Assembly: GCF_016918565.1 (NCBI RefSeq)
Contig: NZ_JAFFQD010000043.1
Span: forward strand, 1-40,446
Reading direction: 5' to 3'
Source of the DNA: Desulfogranum marinum
GTDB taxonomy: Bacteria; Desulfobacterota; Desulfobulbia; Desulfobulbales; Desulfobulbaceae
Length of the DNA: 40,446 nt
Shown here: piece by piece, positions 8,686 through 16,252 of the stretch
Position numbering within the stretch: the first letter of the stretch is position 1
How the letters are laid out: every line of letters begins with the position of its first letter
Translations under genes and position numbers: made by a program
Notes under the pieces: model-generated
Told to the model about the DNA's origin: nothing
What the model saw: only the letters and a program-made list of their open reading frames with translations
Database searches by the model: none

Positions 8686-9773
8686 GGCCAGTCCCGAGTA
8701 GGCGTTAAAAAAGATCCGTTTGTCTTCACTGCAAGCTCCCAGAAAAGGGTGGCTGCCAGAGGATCGCCTTCCATGGGAAATAAGATGGTATTCACAGGTA
8801 TGTTGGCAGGCAGTTTTTGTATGGCTTCTTTATAAAAAGACATTCTTTTTTTTCCTGAAACAGCACCGGACGTGGCCCCTCTGTTGCCCTGGGTGGGTAA
8901 ACCATCGGTGAGCAAAATACAGTTGTCCGGGGCAGGATTCAAGGCAGCCAGCGCGGCAAAGGCCTTTGTTAAATGTGTACCGCCGGCAGGAACCATCGTT
9001 TGCAGCTTCTCTACCATTGTATCGACGGCCTGCCTGTTGCCGACAGCTACCCAGTCATCATTTCCCAAACGAACAGGGACAGTGTTGAAAGCCAGGATCT
9101 GGGTATCGGCACCTTGCGGCATATTAGCCAGCAACCAGGCAACGGTTTTTTGTGCCTGCTGCCATTTTCTGGAATTACGTTGAACGTCTTTGCTCATATT
9201 CCGTCTTCGCAGCACATTGACCACTGTTTCATCAAGCATAGAGGCGCTCACGTCCACCAACAGGGCAATTCTCCTGCCACCCAGCTGCAGCCCAGTAAGA
9301 TACTGCCGCCTCCCTTGTCCCGCAAAATGCCTTACCTGCCCTCCGCTTGCCGACGACTGCACCTCCCTTTTGTCGAGCTGCCGACGCTCCGTATCCAAAA
9401 TCTTTAAGGCCTTCTGCGCCTGCTCAAGCTTACGTCGGTCTGTTGATGCCTGCTGCAACTGAGCGGCAAGCCGCTTCTCCTCTGCCTGTGTCTGCTGCCT
9501 GACGGATGCAAGTTCCTGCCTGGACTTTGCCAGAACTTGCTTTTTTTGAGCGAGCTCCGCCTTCATTTCCGTAAGGTGTTCGCTTTCAGCTTTTACTGTC
9601 AGGGCTGCGCGTTCAGCCTCTGCTGTCAGGTCCTCTAGCTGCTGTTTTCGATGGGATAACGTATTGGCATGGACAATGAGTACCAGCAGTACCACCGCCC
9701 CAAAGCCGCAAAACATTATATCAAGAAAGGCAAGGTTAAACGAAGAGATGGGTCGACGATGACGGAGAGCCAT
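8682..9773 (-). CDS. Membrane-anchored VWA-domain protein with ExbD/MotB-like N-terminal helix (paralogue 2)
   Basis: 363 residues. It has the same plan as the next gene in the operon: a basic start, a membrane helix FNLAFLDIMFCGFGAVVLLV (12-31) with Asp 18, a long coiled coil (about 42-137), a short Gly-rich linker and a VWA domain (about 165-360). Its MIDAS motif is DVSAS (174-178), then AGGTHLTKAF and ILLTDGLPTQG give the Thr and Asp of the metal site. The two paralogues differ strongly outside the helix, so they are not a recent duplication. It starts two bases after the stop of the ExbB-like gene and ends overlapping the next gene. In stator complexes the B subunit is a dimer, so two co-expressed paralogues could form a heterodimer. 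Confidence 0.88.
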   Translation of the reverse strand: MALRHRRPISSFNLAFLDIMFCGFGAVVLLVLIVHANTLSHRKQQLEDLTAEAERAALTVKAESEHLTEMKAELAQKKQVLAKSRQELASVRQQTQAEEKRLAAQLQQASTDRRKLEQAQKALKILDTERRQLDKREVQSSASGGQVRHFAGQGRRQYLTGLQLGGRRIALLVDVSASMLDETVVNVLRRRNMSKDVQRNSRKWQQAQKTVAWLLANMPQGADTQILAFNTVPVRLGNDDWVAVGNRQAVDTMVEKLQTMVPAGGTHLTKAFAALAALNPAPDNCILLTDGLPTQGNRGATSGAVSGKKRMSFYKEAIQKLPANIPVNTILFPMEGDPLAATLFWELAVKTNGSFLTPTRDWP

Positions 9774-9775
9774 GA

Positions 9776-10594
9776 TTACGGCCGAAAAGGATGCGCCCGT
9801 AGCCGTGCTATTAAGTTACGGTCGCAATAACTCTCAGTATCCAGCACCAGTCGATCCTGGAGCAACTGCAATTGATGAATAAAAAACATTAAGACAATGG
9901 AGATTACCAGGGCAATAAAGGTAGAGTTAAAGGCAACTCCGAGATTTTGGGTAACCCCGGTAATATCGCCTTCAACCGCTTTGTTGGCAAGAGACAAGGC
10001 AGCGCCGATCCCACGAACAGTGCCGATAAATCCCACCGACGGTATGGCCCAGGCAATATAGCGTATGGTGGAAAGTTCCGCCTCTAAACGCTCCCCTTCC
10101 GAGGTACAGACATCACGCAGGGCTGTTGCTGCATCCTGCACATTATGCGTGGCGCCAAAACGCCTGATTGCAGCATCAAGGGCCCGAGAAAGCAGATAGG
10201 TCTCCTTCTTGCCGGAAAGTTCCTGAATACGCTGCTTTACAGCGGTGGCATCTTCCGGCCCCAGCGGCAGTGTTTCCGGCAGCTGGAGTAAATCCACGTC
10301 AAGCTGTCGCCGCTGCTGCCAGGTACTGACACCTTTAAACCCTAAAATGGCCATTGCCCACAGCATAAGGACCAGGCAGGCTTCCTGCTCGTAATCTTTG
10401 AGCACTACATAAAAATTACGTTGCTGCACATAATCAGGATCAACAGCCAGCTGCTGCTGTTCCTTGATTTGAAAGAGTTCTGCCTCCGGCCTGATAACGG
10501 TCACAAAAGCCCCATGGACAAGAATAAAAGCCGTTAGCAGGGAAAAAATCTGATAGAAAAATTCAAAAGGGATTTTTTTCGGCATCCTGTTCAC
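9776..10594 (-). CDS. MotA/TolQ/ExbB-family proton channel protein
   Basis: 272 residues with four predicted membrane helices (about 13-35, 70-87, 178-202 and 222-240). Between the second and third is a large cytoplasmic region. The hallmark is AWAIPSVGFIGTVRGIGAAL in helix 3 and GVAFNSTFIALVISIVLMFF in helix 4, the two pore-lining segments of this family. In known relatives a pentamer of this subunit surrounds two B-subunit helices and converts proton or sodium flow into motion in the periplasm. Here the B subunits would be the two VWA proteins directly downstream. The start used is GTG at 10594; an ATG at 10585 is an alternative and neither has a clear Shine-Dalgarno site. Confidence 0.9.
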   Translation of the reverse strand: MNRMPKKIPFEFFYQIFSLLTAFILVHGAFVTVIRPEAELFQIKEQQQLAVDPDYVQQRNFYVVLKDYEQEACLVLMLWAMAILGFKGVSTWQQRRQLDVDLLQLPETLPLGPEDATAVKQRIQELSGKKETYLLSRALDAAIRRFGATHNVQDAATALRDVCTSEGERLEAELSTIRYIAWAIPSVGFIGTVRGIGAALSLANKAVEGDITGVTQNLGVAFNSTFIALVISIVLMFFIHQLQLLQDRLVLDTESYCDRNLIARLRAHPFRP

Positions 10595-10602
10595 ACTGGT
10601 GG

Positions 10603-10824
10603 TTAAATATCAGCAGGAAGGTCGATCACAGTATCTGCATCGACTTTTTGAGTTGGTACAAAAACGGTATACCCATCTTTCTGAGGCGGGGCAGGCGGTT
10701 TTCCCTTCTCTTTGTTTTGGCCTTGTTCCGCCTTTGCCTGTTCCTGCTCAACAGCAGCCACCGAAGTGAAAACAGCCATCAGGGTGAACGCTCCCACCAG
10801 CAGAAAACCAGTCGTCCCTTTCAT
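10603..10824 (-). CDS. Small exported protein of the VWA/ExbB-like operon
   Basis: 73 residues. A signal peptide is clear (KGTTGFLLVGAFTLMAVFTSVAA, cleavage near residue 24), leaving about 49 residues. The middle is charged and low in complexity (Gln/Glu/Lys, then KPPAPPQK); the C-terminus is DGYTVFVPTQKVDADTVIDL followed by PADI. It overlaps the stop of the upstream FHA/PEGA gene (ATGA) and has GAGGT upstream, so translation is coupled. Its conserved-looking acidic tail suggests a short peptide partner of the periplasmic part of the machine; that is inference. No known family recognised. Confidence 0.72.
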   Translation of the reverse strand: MKGTTGFLLVGAFTLMAVFTSVAAVEQEQAKAEQGQNKEKGKPPAPPQKDGYTVFVPTQKVDADTVIDLPADI

Positions 10825-13205
10825 TGAAGATACCTCGCCACCCGGAATCCGATGTCATCCTTTTTGCCTTTCCCATAGGAGCGATAGCTGAACCGAAGTT
10901 CCACCACCGAACCGTCACGCCAACTCGACCCTCTGACCACTCGGTGGGTTCCCCTGACCGGTCCCATGGGGTCTTGTTCAACCGTTTGCAGGGAACCGCT
11001 GACAGCGCTATAAAAATCATGACACCATTCAGCTACGTTCCCGCCAAAATCAAAGAAGCCCCCTGGATCAGCCTTAAATGAACCCACCGGCGCAGTAACC
11101 GGATGGCCATCATCATAATCGGCAAGAGTGAAATTAAGCACCCCGAGCATGCTCTTATCGGCAAAATTCCCAACCACCACCTGAGGTGGAAACGAACCGT
11201 TCCATGGATAGCGATCCAGCTGCCGCCTACCCGAGAGACGAGCCCCATAAGCCCACTCAGCCTCAGAGGGTAGCCTGTACCCGGTACCGTTATCAGCTAC
11301 CAGTCGCCCATTTTTTTGCACATAAAAAGGTTTTATCCCTTCCTGCCTGCTGAGCCAGTTACAGTATAGTGCCGCTTCCTCCCAAGACACATTGACCACT
11401 GGCTGATTATCTTTATCCAGCGAATAACGGGCAAAGGCACCGGATCGATGCTGTGGCCGAAACCGTCGATACTCACCGTTGGTCACCTCACGAGCTCCCA
11501 CATACACAGGTCGGACAAGGCGGACTTTTCTCAGCTGCTCATTGGCCCTTCTTCCCGGTTCCCTCCGGGAAGCACCCATCTGAAACTCAACAGGGGCCTG
11601 GAAAAGCGGCTTGAGGCCAGCCTTTTTTCGAGCAACCGGTTTGCCGCTCTGCAACGATGCAAGAGGTTCCATGGTAACCCGGATCTGTTGACTGTACGAA
11701 CTACGAGGTATCACCTTTACCTGTTTGTCCTGGTATCCCTTGCGGGTAAAGACAAAACGGTGTTGTTTTTCTGCCGGCAGGACAAACCTGCCCACACTTT
11801 TTGCCCCGGCCACTCCACCATTGATGGACAAACGGGCATCTGCCGGGACCACCTCCACAAAAACAACCCCTGTTTCCGCTTCCAAGGGCACGTGGAGTTG
11901 CTTTTCTTCACCAGCTTCCAAAACCAGCTGATACTTGGCCTGCTTATACCCGGGAAAGATGAGCACAAAAGTGTGCTCCGTTCCTGCAGCTACTTCCACT
12001 TGCAGCGGTGTTTGCCCCCGATAAACCCCGTCCACTGTCACCGAAGAACCAGAGGGCGAAGAACTCAAATCAATCACAGCGGGTTCATGCTGGAGGATAA
12101 CCGGCTCCAAAATGGTTATTTCTCCACCGGATACCGTTACTTGCCGCTGCAAGGGCAGGTAACCGGATTGAACAAAGGTCAATGTATGTTCTCCCGCTGG
12201 AACATCTACAGCGCCAGGTGTGGAACCTAATAGTGTTGTTCCGTTCTTCACCTCGACCGACTCAGGAATGGTTATAACCTCCACCGTCCCCCATCCCGGT
12301 TGCAGCTGAAAACGAAACGTTTGCATCCGCCCCATACCCTCAACATCTATACTCTCCACTAACTCCTGATACCTTTGCTTGTGTAAGTTAATGGTATGTT
12401 TTCCTGCTCCTATGCTAAAGGCTTGAAGCGGTCCGGTTCCGACATACTTGCCATCGATGGTAATCTGCACCCCTTCAAAGGGGACAGTTTCCACATTGAT
12501 ACTGCCGGGAAGTTTTTCAAGGGTAAATTGAAATGAGGCCTGAGAACCGGCGGCAATGGTTATTTCTTGATGTAGATCTGCATACCCTTCCAAAGAAGCA
12601 GTAAGCGCATATTGCCCGGGCCACGCAAAATACCGTCCCTGCAGATGAACAACCGGCGGTACCCCTGACACCTTTACGGTTTCCGGTACTGGCTCTATGT
12701 CAAGGGTAAAGACATTCCCCCTTACAAGAAACAGCGTTATCGCCGTAAGCACAACAGCGAGAAACAAACCGGTACCAACAAGTAGCCTACTCCCCCTCCG
12801 CCGCTTAAGCGGGGGTGACATTCTTGGTAATCCGCCCTGATTTTCTTTTCTTTCTTGGCTTTTGCCGGCAGTATGCCTGCTCTGCAGGCCAAGTGGCAAT
12901 ACATCTATTTCCACCAGGTCACGCTGGACATGGAACTCGAGAAGGTGCTCCCCGATTCGAATCTGATCGCTCCCTTTCACCCAGACAGATTGCGTAATAT
13001 GGGCACCGTTATGCAAACAGACTGTACCGGTTAAAGAGGGTTGAAAAAACAGGTGTCCGTCTGCAAGCCCCAGGCAACCGACCTCTTCGGTAACGCCATC
13101 CAGTTGCAAATGGTCATCACTGCCGGATCCAATCCACAAGGGCAGGTCATTTTCATGGTACCTGGACACTTCCCCCCCATGGAACACCTCAAATAATCTG
13201 CTCAA
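10821..13205 (-). CDS. Membrane protein: FHA-like N-terminus, PEGA repeats, FGE-sulfatase-like C-terminal domain
   Basis: 794 residues from a TTG at 13205 that overlaps the upstream stop (TTGA) and follows AGGAG at five bases. Residues 1-100 look like a degenerate FHA domain (LPLWIGSGSDDHLQL ... QIRIGEHLLEF), so the N-terminus is probably cytoplasmic. A membrane helix lies at about 140-161. About 165-520 contains several PEGA-type repeats (for example VEVAAGTEHTFVLIFPGYKQ and GAVDVPAGEHTLTFVQSGYL). The last 250 residues are an FGE-sulfatase/SUMF1-like domain (FQMGASRREPG, REVTNGEYRRF, NVSWEEAALYCNWLS, YRLPSEAEWAYGA, FGGNVAEWC, RVVRGSSWRD, IGFRVAR). The cysteine pair used by formylglycine-generating enzymes after RGGS is absent (RGSSWRDGSVVELRF), so it is likely a binding or structural fold rather than an active sulfatase modifier. 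It would present periplasmic beta-rich domains near the cell wall. Confidence 0.85.
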   Translation of the reverse strand: MSRLFEVFHGGEVSRYHENDLPLWIGSGSDDHLQLDGVTEEVGCLGLADGHLFFQPSLTGTVCLHNGAHITQSVWVKGSDQIRIGEHLLEFHVQRDLVEIDVLPLGLQSRHTAGKSQERKENQGGLPRMSPPLKRRRGSRLLVGTGLFLAVVLTAITLFLVRGNVFTLDIEPVPETVKVSGVPPVVHLQGRYFAWPGQYALTASLEGYADLHQEITIAAGSQASFQFTLEKLPGSINVETVPFEGVQITIDGKYVGTGPLQAFSIGAGKHTINLHKQRYQELVESIDVEGMGRMQTFRFQLQPGWGTVEVITIPESVEVKNGTTLLGSTPGAVDVPAGEHTLTFVQSGYLPLQRQVTVSGGEITILEPVILQHEPAVIDLSSSPSGSSVTVDGVYRGQTPLQVEVAAGTEHTFVLIFPGYKQAKYQLVLEAGEEKQLHVPLEAETGVVFVEVVPADARLSINGGVAGAKSVGRFVLPAEKQHRFVFTRKGYQDKQVKVIPRSSYSQQIRVTMEPLASLQSGKPVARKKAGLKPLFQAPVEFQMGASRREPGRRANEQLRKVRLVRPVYVGAREVTNGEYRRFRPQHRSGAFARYSLDKDNQPVVNVSWEEAALYCNWLSRQEGIKPFYVQKNGRLVADNGTGYRLPSEAEWAYGARLSGRRQLDRYPWNGSFPPQVVVGNFADKSMLGVLNFTLADYDDGHPVTAPVGSFKADPGGFFDFGGNVAEWCHDFYSAVSGSLQTVEQDPMGPVRGTHRVVRGSSWRDGSVVELRFSYRSYGKGKKDDIGFRVARYLQ

Positions 13206-14671
13206 ATCGGCTCCTCGCAACGAATGGCCAGCACTGGCAAAGAAGAGTCCTGGACGGGAACAGACAACTGCTTACGCACATCCCTATAGCCGGCCCTCCT
13301 GCCGACAACCGTATAGGTCCCAGGATACAGTTGCAGTTCTTTTTCCCTAAACCTTCCCAGATTGCCCACTTTATAGACAATGATATCAGACAAATTATCT
13401 GACACCAAGTGCACCCTTACCCGCTGCCGCATGCGTATCATCAACGAATCCAGCGCTTGCTGCTGCCCGGTAAGGCGAGGTCCTGGATCCTCAATAGTCT
13501 GTGCATAGTTGAGCAGGGATACGGCCTCGGCAAAAGCTTTATCATCTTGCAGACGGAGCGGCATGGAAAGTATTTTTTCCAGTCGCTGATCAAGTTGTTT
13601 ACGCCTTTCCACCTTGTCCTGGTGTTGCACGGCAATACCGGCCCGCTTGTCTGCGGAAAGTATTTTTTGGATGAGCTCCGACGCCTGCTGCCATTGCTCT
13701 TGTGCCATTGCACTTTGCAGCCGTTGCTCTAATCGTTGTATCCGGGCAGCTTTTTGCGCTCTTGCAAGTTGTAGTCCCGCATTTTGCACAGCCTGACTTC
13801 CCGGCTTGACCTTCCTCGCCGCTGCAAGCGCCTTCTCGGCCTTGCCGTACTCGTGGTTGCCAAGCGCACCGAAAAAATCGCCCATTGCTTCCTGCAGGGA
13901 CTGCTCCTCAATAACTCTGTCAACGTTTACCAACCCGGATTGTGCTTGTATATTGTGGGAATCAAGAGCAACGGCCTGCCGAAACTTTCCCTTGGCCTCA
14001 ACCCACGCCTTTTCCAAAAAGAGCAGTTCTGCCTGACGTACCAAGTCCACAACCGTCTCTGCCACTGCTGCACGCTCTACACCCTCTAACGCCTTCTTGT
14101 TTCCTGGAGCAGCCGCAAGCACCCTGCTAAAAGCATCTTTAGCGTCCTTTCCTTTTCCTTCTTGGAGCAACCCCTCCCCTTCCAGAAGAAGCTGCTCCAC
14201 TTTCAGCTGCTTATCATCCAAAACCTGGGCCAACAAGGAGGTTGCCTGCTCGTACGCCAAAGCCGCCTCCGGGAATCTCTTTTCCGCGAGATCCGCTTCC
14301 CCTTTAGTAACCGCCTCGAGGACGAACGTATATTCTTTATCCGCCCACACCTCAACCGACATGGACTTCCCCCTGGCCTGCATATGCAACCATGCCTGCA
14401 AGGAATTTTCGGCTACAGATCTTTTTGCCACGTCCTCTGCCGGTGGTACGGTTTCGGCAATTAATATCTTTTCTCGGTCGTCAACCTGCTCGACTTCCAT
14501 GGTATTATTGCGGCTAGAAGGAGTGAGGTCATCTTCCGGTTGCATATGTGACAACCAGAAAAACAGCAGGGTCCCATTAATCACTATGAAAACAGCAAAC
14601 AACACCAACACACTGCGCAGAGGAGATGCTGAGTTTTGTTCCGGTGACGTATCCGGCGGTTGCAATTTCAC
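13202..14671 (-). CDS. Single-pass membrane protein with TPR-like/coiled-coil repeats and PEGA-like C-terminus
   Basis: 489 residues. The chosen start is GTG at 14671, six bases after AAGGAG; a GTG at 14686 lies upstream of that site and is unlikely. A short cytoplasmic N-terminus is followed by a membrane helix (LRSVLVLFAVFIVINGTLLF, about 19-38). Residues about 95-330 show repeated alpha-helical pairs of the tetratricopeptide type (AEKRFPEAALAYEQATSLLA, GKGKDAKDAFSRVLAAAPGN, AWVEAKGKFRQAVALDSHNI). The C-terminus (VRVHLVSDNLSDIIVYKVG ... LQLYPGTYTVVGRRAGY) resembles a PEGA repeat. It would sit in the periplasm and organise partners. It is the third gene of the operon and its stop overlaps the next start. 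Repeat element A lies between it and the lipoprotein gene upstream. Confidence 0.82.
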   Translation of the reverse strand: MKLQPPDTSPEQNSASPLRSVLVLFAVFIVINGTLLFFWLSHMQPEDDLTPSSRNNTMEVEQVDDREKILIAETVPPAEDVAKRSVAENSLQAWLHMQARGKSMSVEVWADKEYTFVLEAVTKGEADLAEKRFPEAALAYEQATSLLAQVLDDKQLKVEQLLLEGEGLLQEGKGKDAKDAFSRVLAAAPGNKKALEGVERAAVAETVVDLVRQAELLFLEKAWVEAKGKFRQAVALDSHNIQAQSGLVNVDRVIEEQSLQEAMGDFFGALGNHEYGKAEKALAAARKVKPGSQAVQNAGLQLARAQKAARIQRLEQRLQSAMAQEQWQQASELIQKILSADKRAGIAVQHQDKVERRKQLDQRLEKILSMPLRLQDDKAFAEAVSLLNYAQTIEDPGPRLTGQQQALDSLMIRMRQRVRVHLVSDNLSDIIVYKVGNLGRFREKELQLYPGTYTVVGRRAGYRDVRKQLSVPVQDSSLPVLAIRCEEPI

Positions 14672-14703
14672 AGGCTTCTCCTTCACAAGCTTTCTCGTTT
14701 ATC

Positions 14704-14828
14704 AGCCCGAATTTGTCATGAACTTTTTTTTGTTAAACTCAGCCAATTGATATTGATTAGCAAAAGAGCAATTGTACAATTGACAGTCTGTTTTTTTGTT
14801 TTCAATCAAAAAGTTCCCCCTTCGGGCT
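14704..14828 (+). repeat. Dispersed hairpin repeat, copy A (module 1 only)
   Basis: 125 bases. The outer arms AGCCCGAA (14704-14711) and TTCGGGCT (14821-14828) pair perfectly. The inner arms GAACTTTTT (14720-14728) and AAAAAGTTC (14808-14816) also pair. The conserved box between them reads AATTTGTCATGA. The loop holds a perfect 14-bp palindrome CAATTGTACAATTG (14769-14782). It is located inside the operon, between the lipoprotein gene and the TPR gene. Related copies lie at 17095, 28094 and 37733. Confidence 0.8.
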
Positions 14829-14874
14829 TACGAAAATAACTAAGAGCAGACGATTAGGACTTTCCAACTTTTGC

Positions 14875-16107
14875 TCATTGCCCTTTTTCTTCTGCCTGCC
14901 CGCCGACTTCCGGTGGCGGAAATCCCGTTTCCTTAAGATATATTTCCCTGAGCAACTGTCGCCAACGCGTGTACTGCTCCTCGGCAGAACCTTGCAGACG
15001 CAGCGTCTCACCTTGGACTTCAATTGTCAGCGGTTCTGCCTCTGCATGAAAAGACTCTCCAAGCTCCTGTATCGCATCCCGATTAATTTCACTCTCCTGT
15101 CGCTTCTGATAGCCACTGTATACTGCGCCTGCTCCCCCAAGCACCATTACGTCTCTCAAGGTGCCGGTCCGTGACCGCGTCTCCTGGTCGGCAGCCGCTC
15201 CAATAGCAATAGCGCCGACAATTGCGGCAATACCTAAAACCTGGCGGGTAAGTGCGTCTCTTTCCAGTTCTCGCATTGCTGCCACTTCCTCACTCCTATA
15301 TCGCCGCCATTGACTGTATGGAGCCCAGAGGTCGAGATAATAGTTATCATAATAGCCATTGATAACGTCCACAAGCATATCATCCCTGGAACGTAGCGCC
15401 TGAATGCGGGCAAACATCGCATCATCCGCAGCGGGCAGATGCATTATAGTAAATTGGCCGCTATCATCTTCTGCAAGATACTCAGCAAAGGTTTCCGGAG
15501 CCATGGCTGCGGCAAAACGCAGGGTAGCTACCTGTCGTATTGTGCTCACATCTTGAGGCGATAACTGTTGCCGATACATTGCCAAATCATTAGCTATGGT
15601 GTTGAAAAGATCCTGAAAGGTATCATGCTTTTCAGGTTCTATCCGCTCATGCTCATGCTTTTTTGCCGTTTCAGCATATACTTTTTTAAACCACAAACGT
15701 CCGGTCGCATCAACGACATCCACACTAATGGCAACGCTTTCGCCATCTGAATACTCAATCTTTCCTTTTACCAACACTTCTGCTCCATTTTCATCGCCGG
15801 GGACAACCCGAACAGCTCCCCAATAGCCTGTTCGTTGCAATGAATATTTAAGATGAACAGGTATAAATCGAGCCTCCGCATCTCTTATGCCCTGCGATAG
15901 CCCCTGACTTTCCTCTGCATCTTCCGGAATCACCCCAGGATCAAAAACCTGGATGGAAACGTTGAGCAGCTTTTCTTCTTCTATCTCACCGTCCACTGTC
16001 ATCGGTCGCACCTGATCGGCAACCTGATTTCCTGGAATCGATGCACACCCACCGGTTATCATCACCACAATCAGCGTATAGGCTACTACCCCTTTCCACT
16101 TTACCAC
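14875..16107 (-). CDS. Outer-envelope lipoprotein of the VWA/ExbB-like operon
   Basis: 410 residues from GTG at 16107, with GGGGGAG five bases upstream; the frame is open further up but without such a site. A lipoprotein signal (VVAYTLIVVMITGGC) gives a probable lipidated Cys 21. The N-terminal domain (LNVSIQVFDPGVIPEDAEES, ARFIPVHLKYSLQRTGYWGA, VRVVPGDENGAEVLVKGKIE, SISVDVVDATGRLWFKKVY) looks like a soluble alpha/beta fold related in pattern to lipoproteins in similar clusters. The rest is largely helical, including YYDNYYLDLWAPYSQWRRYR, and contains a Gly/Ala-rich tract (LGIAAIVGAIAIGAAAD) that could be a membrane-associated helix. It has no recognised enzymatic motif. The likely role is anchoring or sensing at the outer membrane; that is inference from its place in the operon. 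Confidence 0.8.
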   Translation of the reverse strand: MVKWKGVVAYTLIVVMITGGCASIPGNQVADQVRPMTVDGEIEEEKLLNVSIQVFDPGVIPEDAEESQGLSQGIRDAEARFIPVHLKYSLQRTGYWGAVRVVPGDENGAEVLVKGKIEYSDGESVAISVDVVDATGRLWFKKVYAETAKKHEHERIEPEKHDTFQDLFNTIANDLAMYRQQLSPQDVSTIRQVATLRFAAAMAPETFAEYLAEDDSGQFTIMHLPAADDAMFARIQALRSRDDMLVDVINGYYDNYYLDLWAPYSQWRRYRSEEVAAMRELERDALTRQVLGIAAIVGAIAIGAAADQETRSRTGTLRDVMVLGGAGAVYSGYQKRQESEINRDAIQELGESFHAEAEPLTIEVQGETLRLQGSAEEQYTRWRQLLREIYLKETGFPPPEVGGQAEEKGQ

Positions 16108-16150
16108 AGCAACTCCCCCAAGCGTCTCCACCCCAAATCCTGTTCCGGAA

Positions 16151-16167
16151 TGAGAAATCGGGGTTAT
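16151..16167. repeat. Possible right terminus of the dispersed repeat family
   Basis: The sequence ATGAGAAATCGGGGTTA resembles the right end of copies C and D (ATGAGAAATCCGGGCTA) at 15 of 17 positions. It is also the near-inverse of the left end of copy B. It stands alone, without a recognisable module beside it. It lies between the secreted-protein gene and the lipoprotein gene. Chance similarity cannot be excluded. Confidence 0.35.
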
Positions 16168-16252
16168 GGACACAATGTCACCTGGTTCAACTCCACCTAC
16201 TTTCTTATGGGTATTCCGGAATGTTTTATGAAAAATCAGAGCACTGCAGGCG

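Noticed and set aside
7681-10594. Possible Zorya-type defence system, because of the MotA-like gene
   Set aside because: Zorya has a MotB/OmpA-like partner and nuclease or helicase effector genes. Here the partners are VWA proteins, and no nuclease or helicase is present.
14097-14750. Plus-strand frame of 217 codons opposite the TPR gene
   Set aside because: Its composition is a mirror of the coding frame on the other strand, and it has no start signal; the minus-strand gene is clearly the real one.
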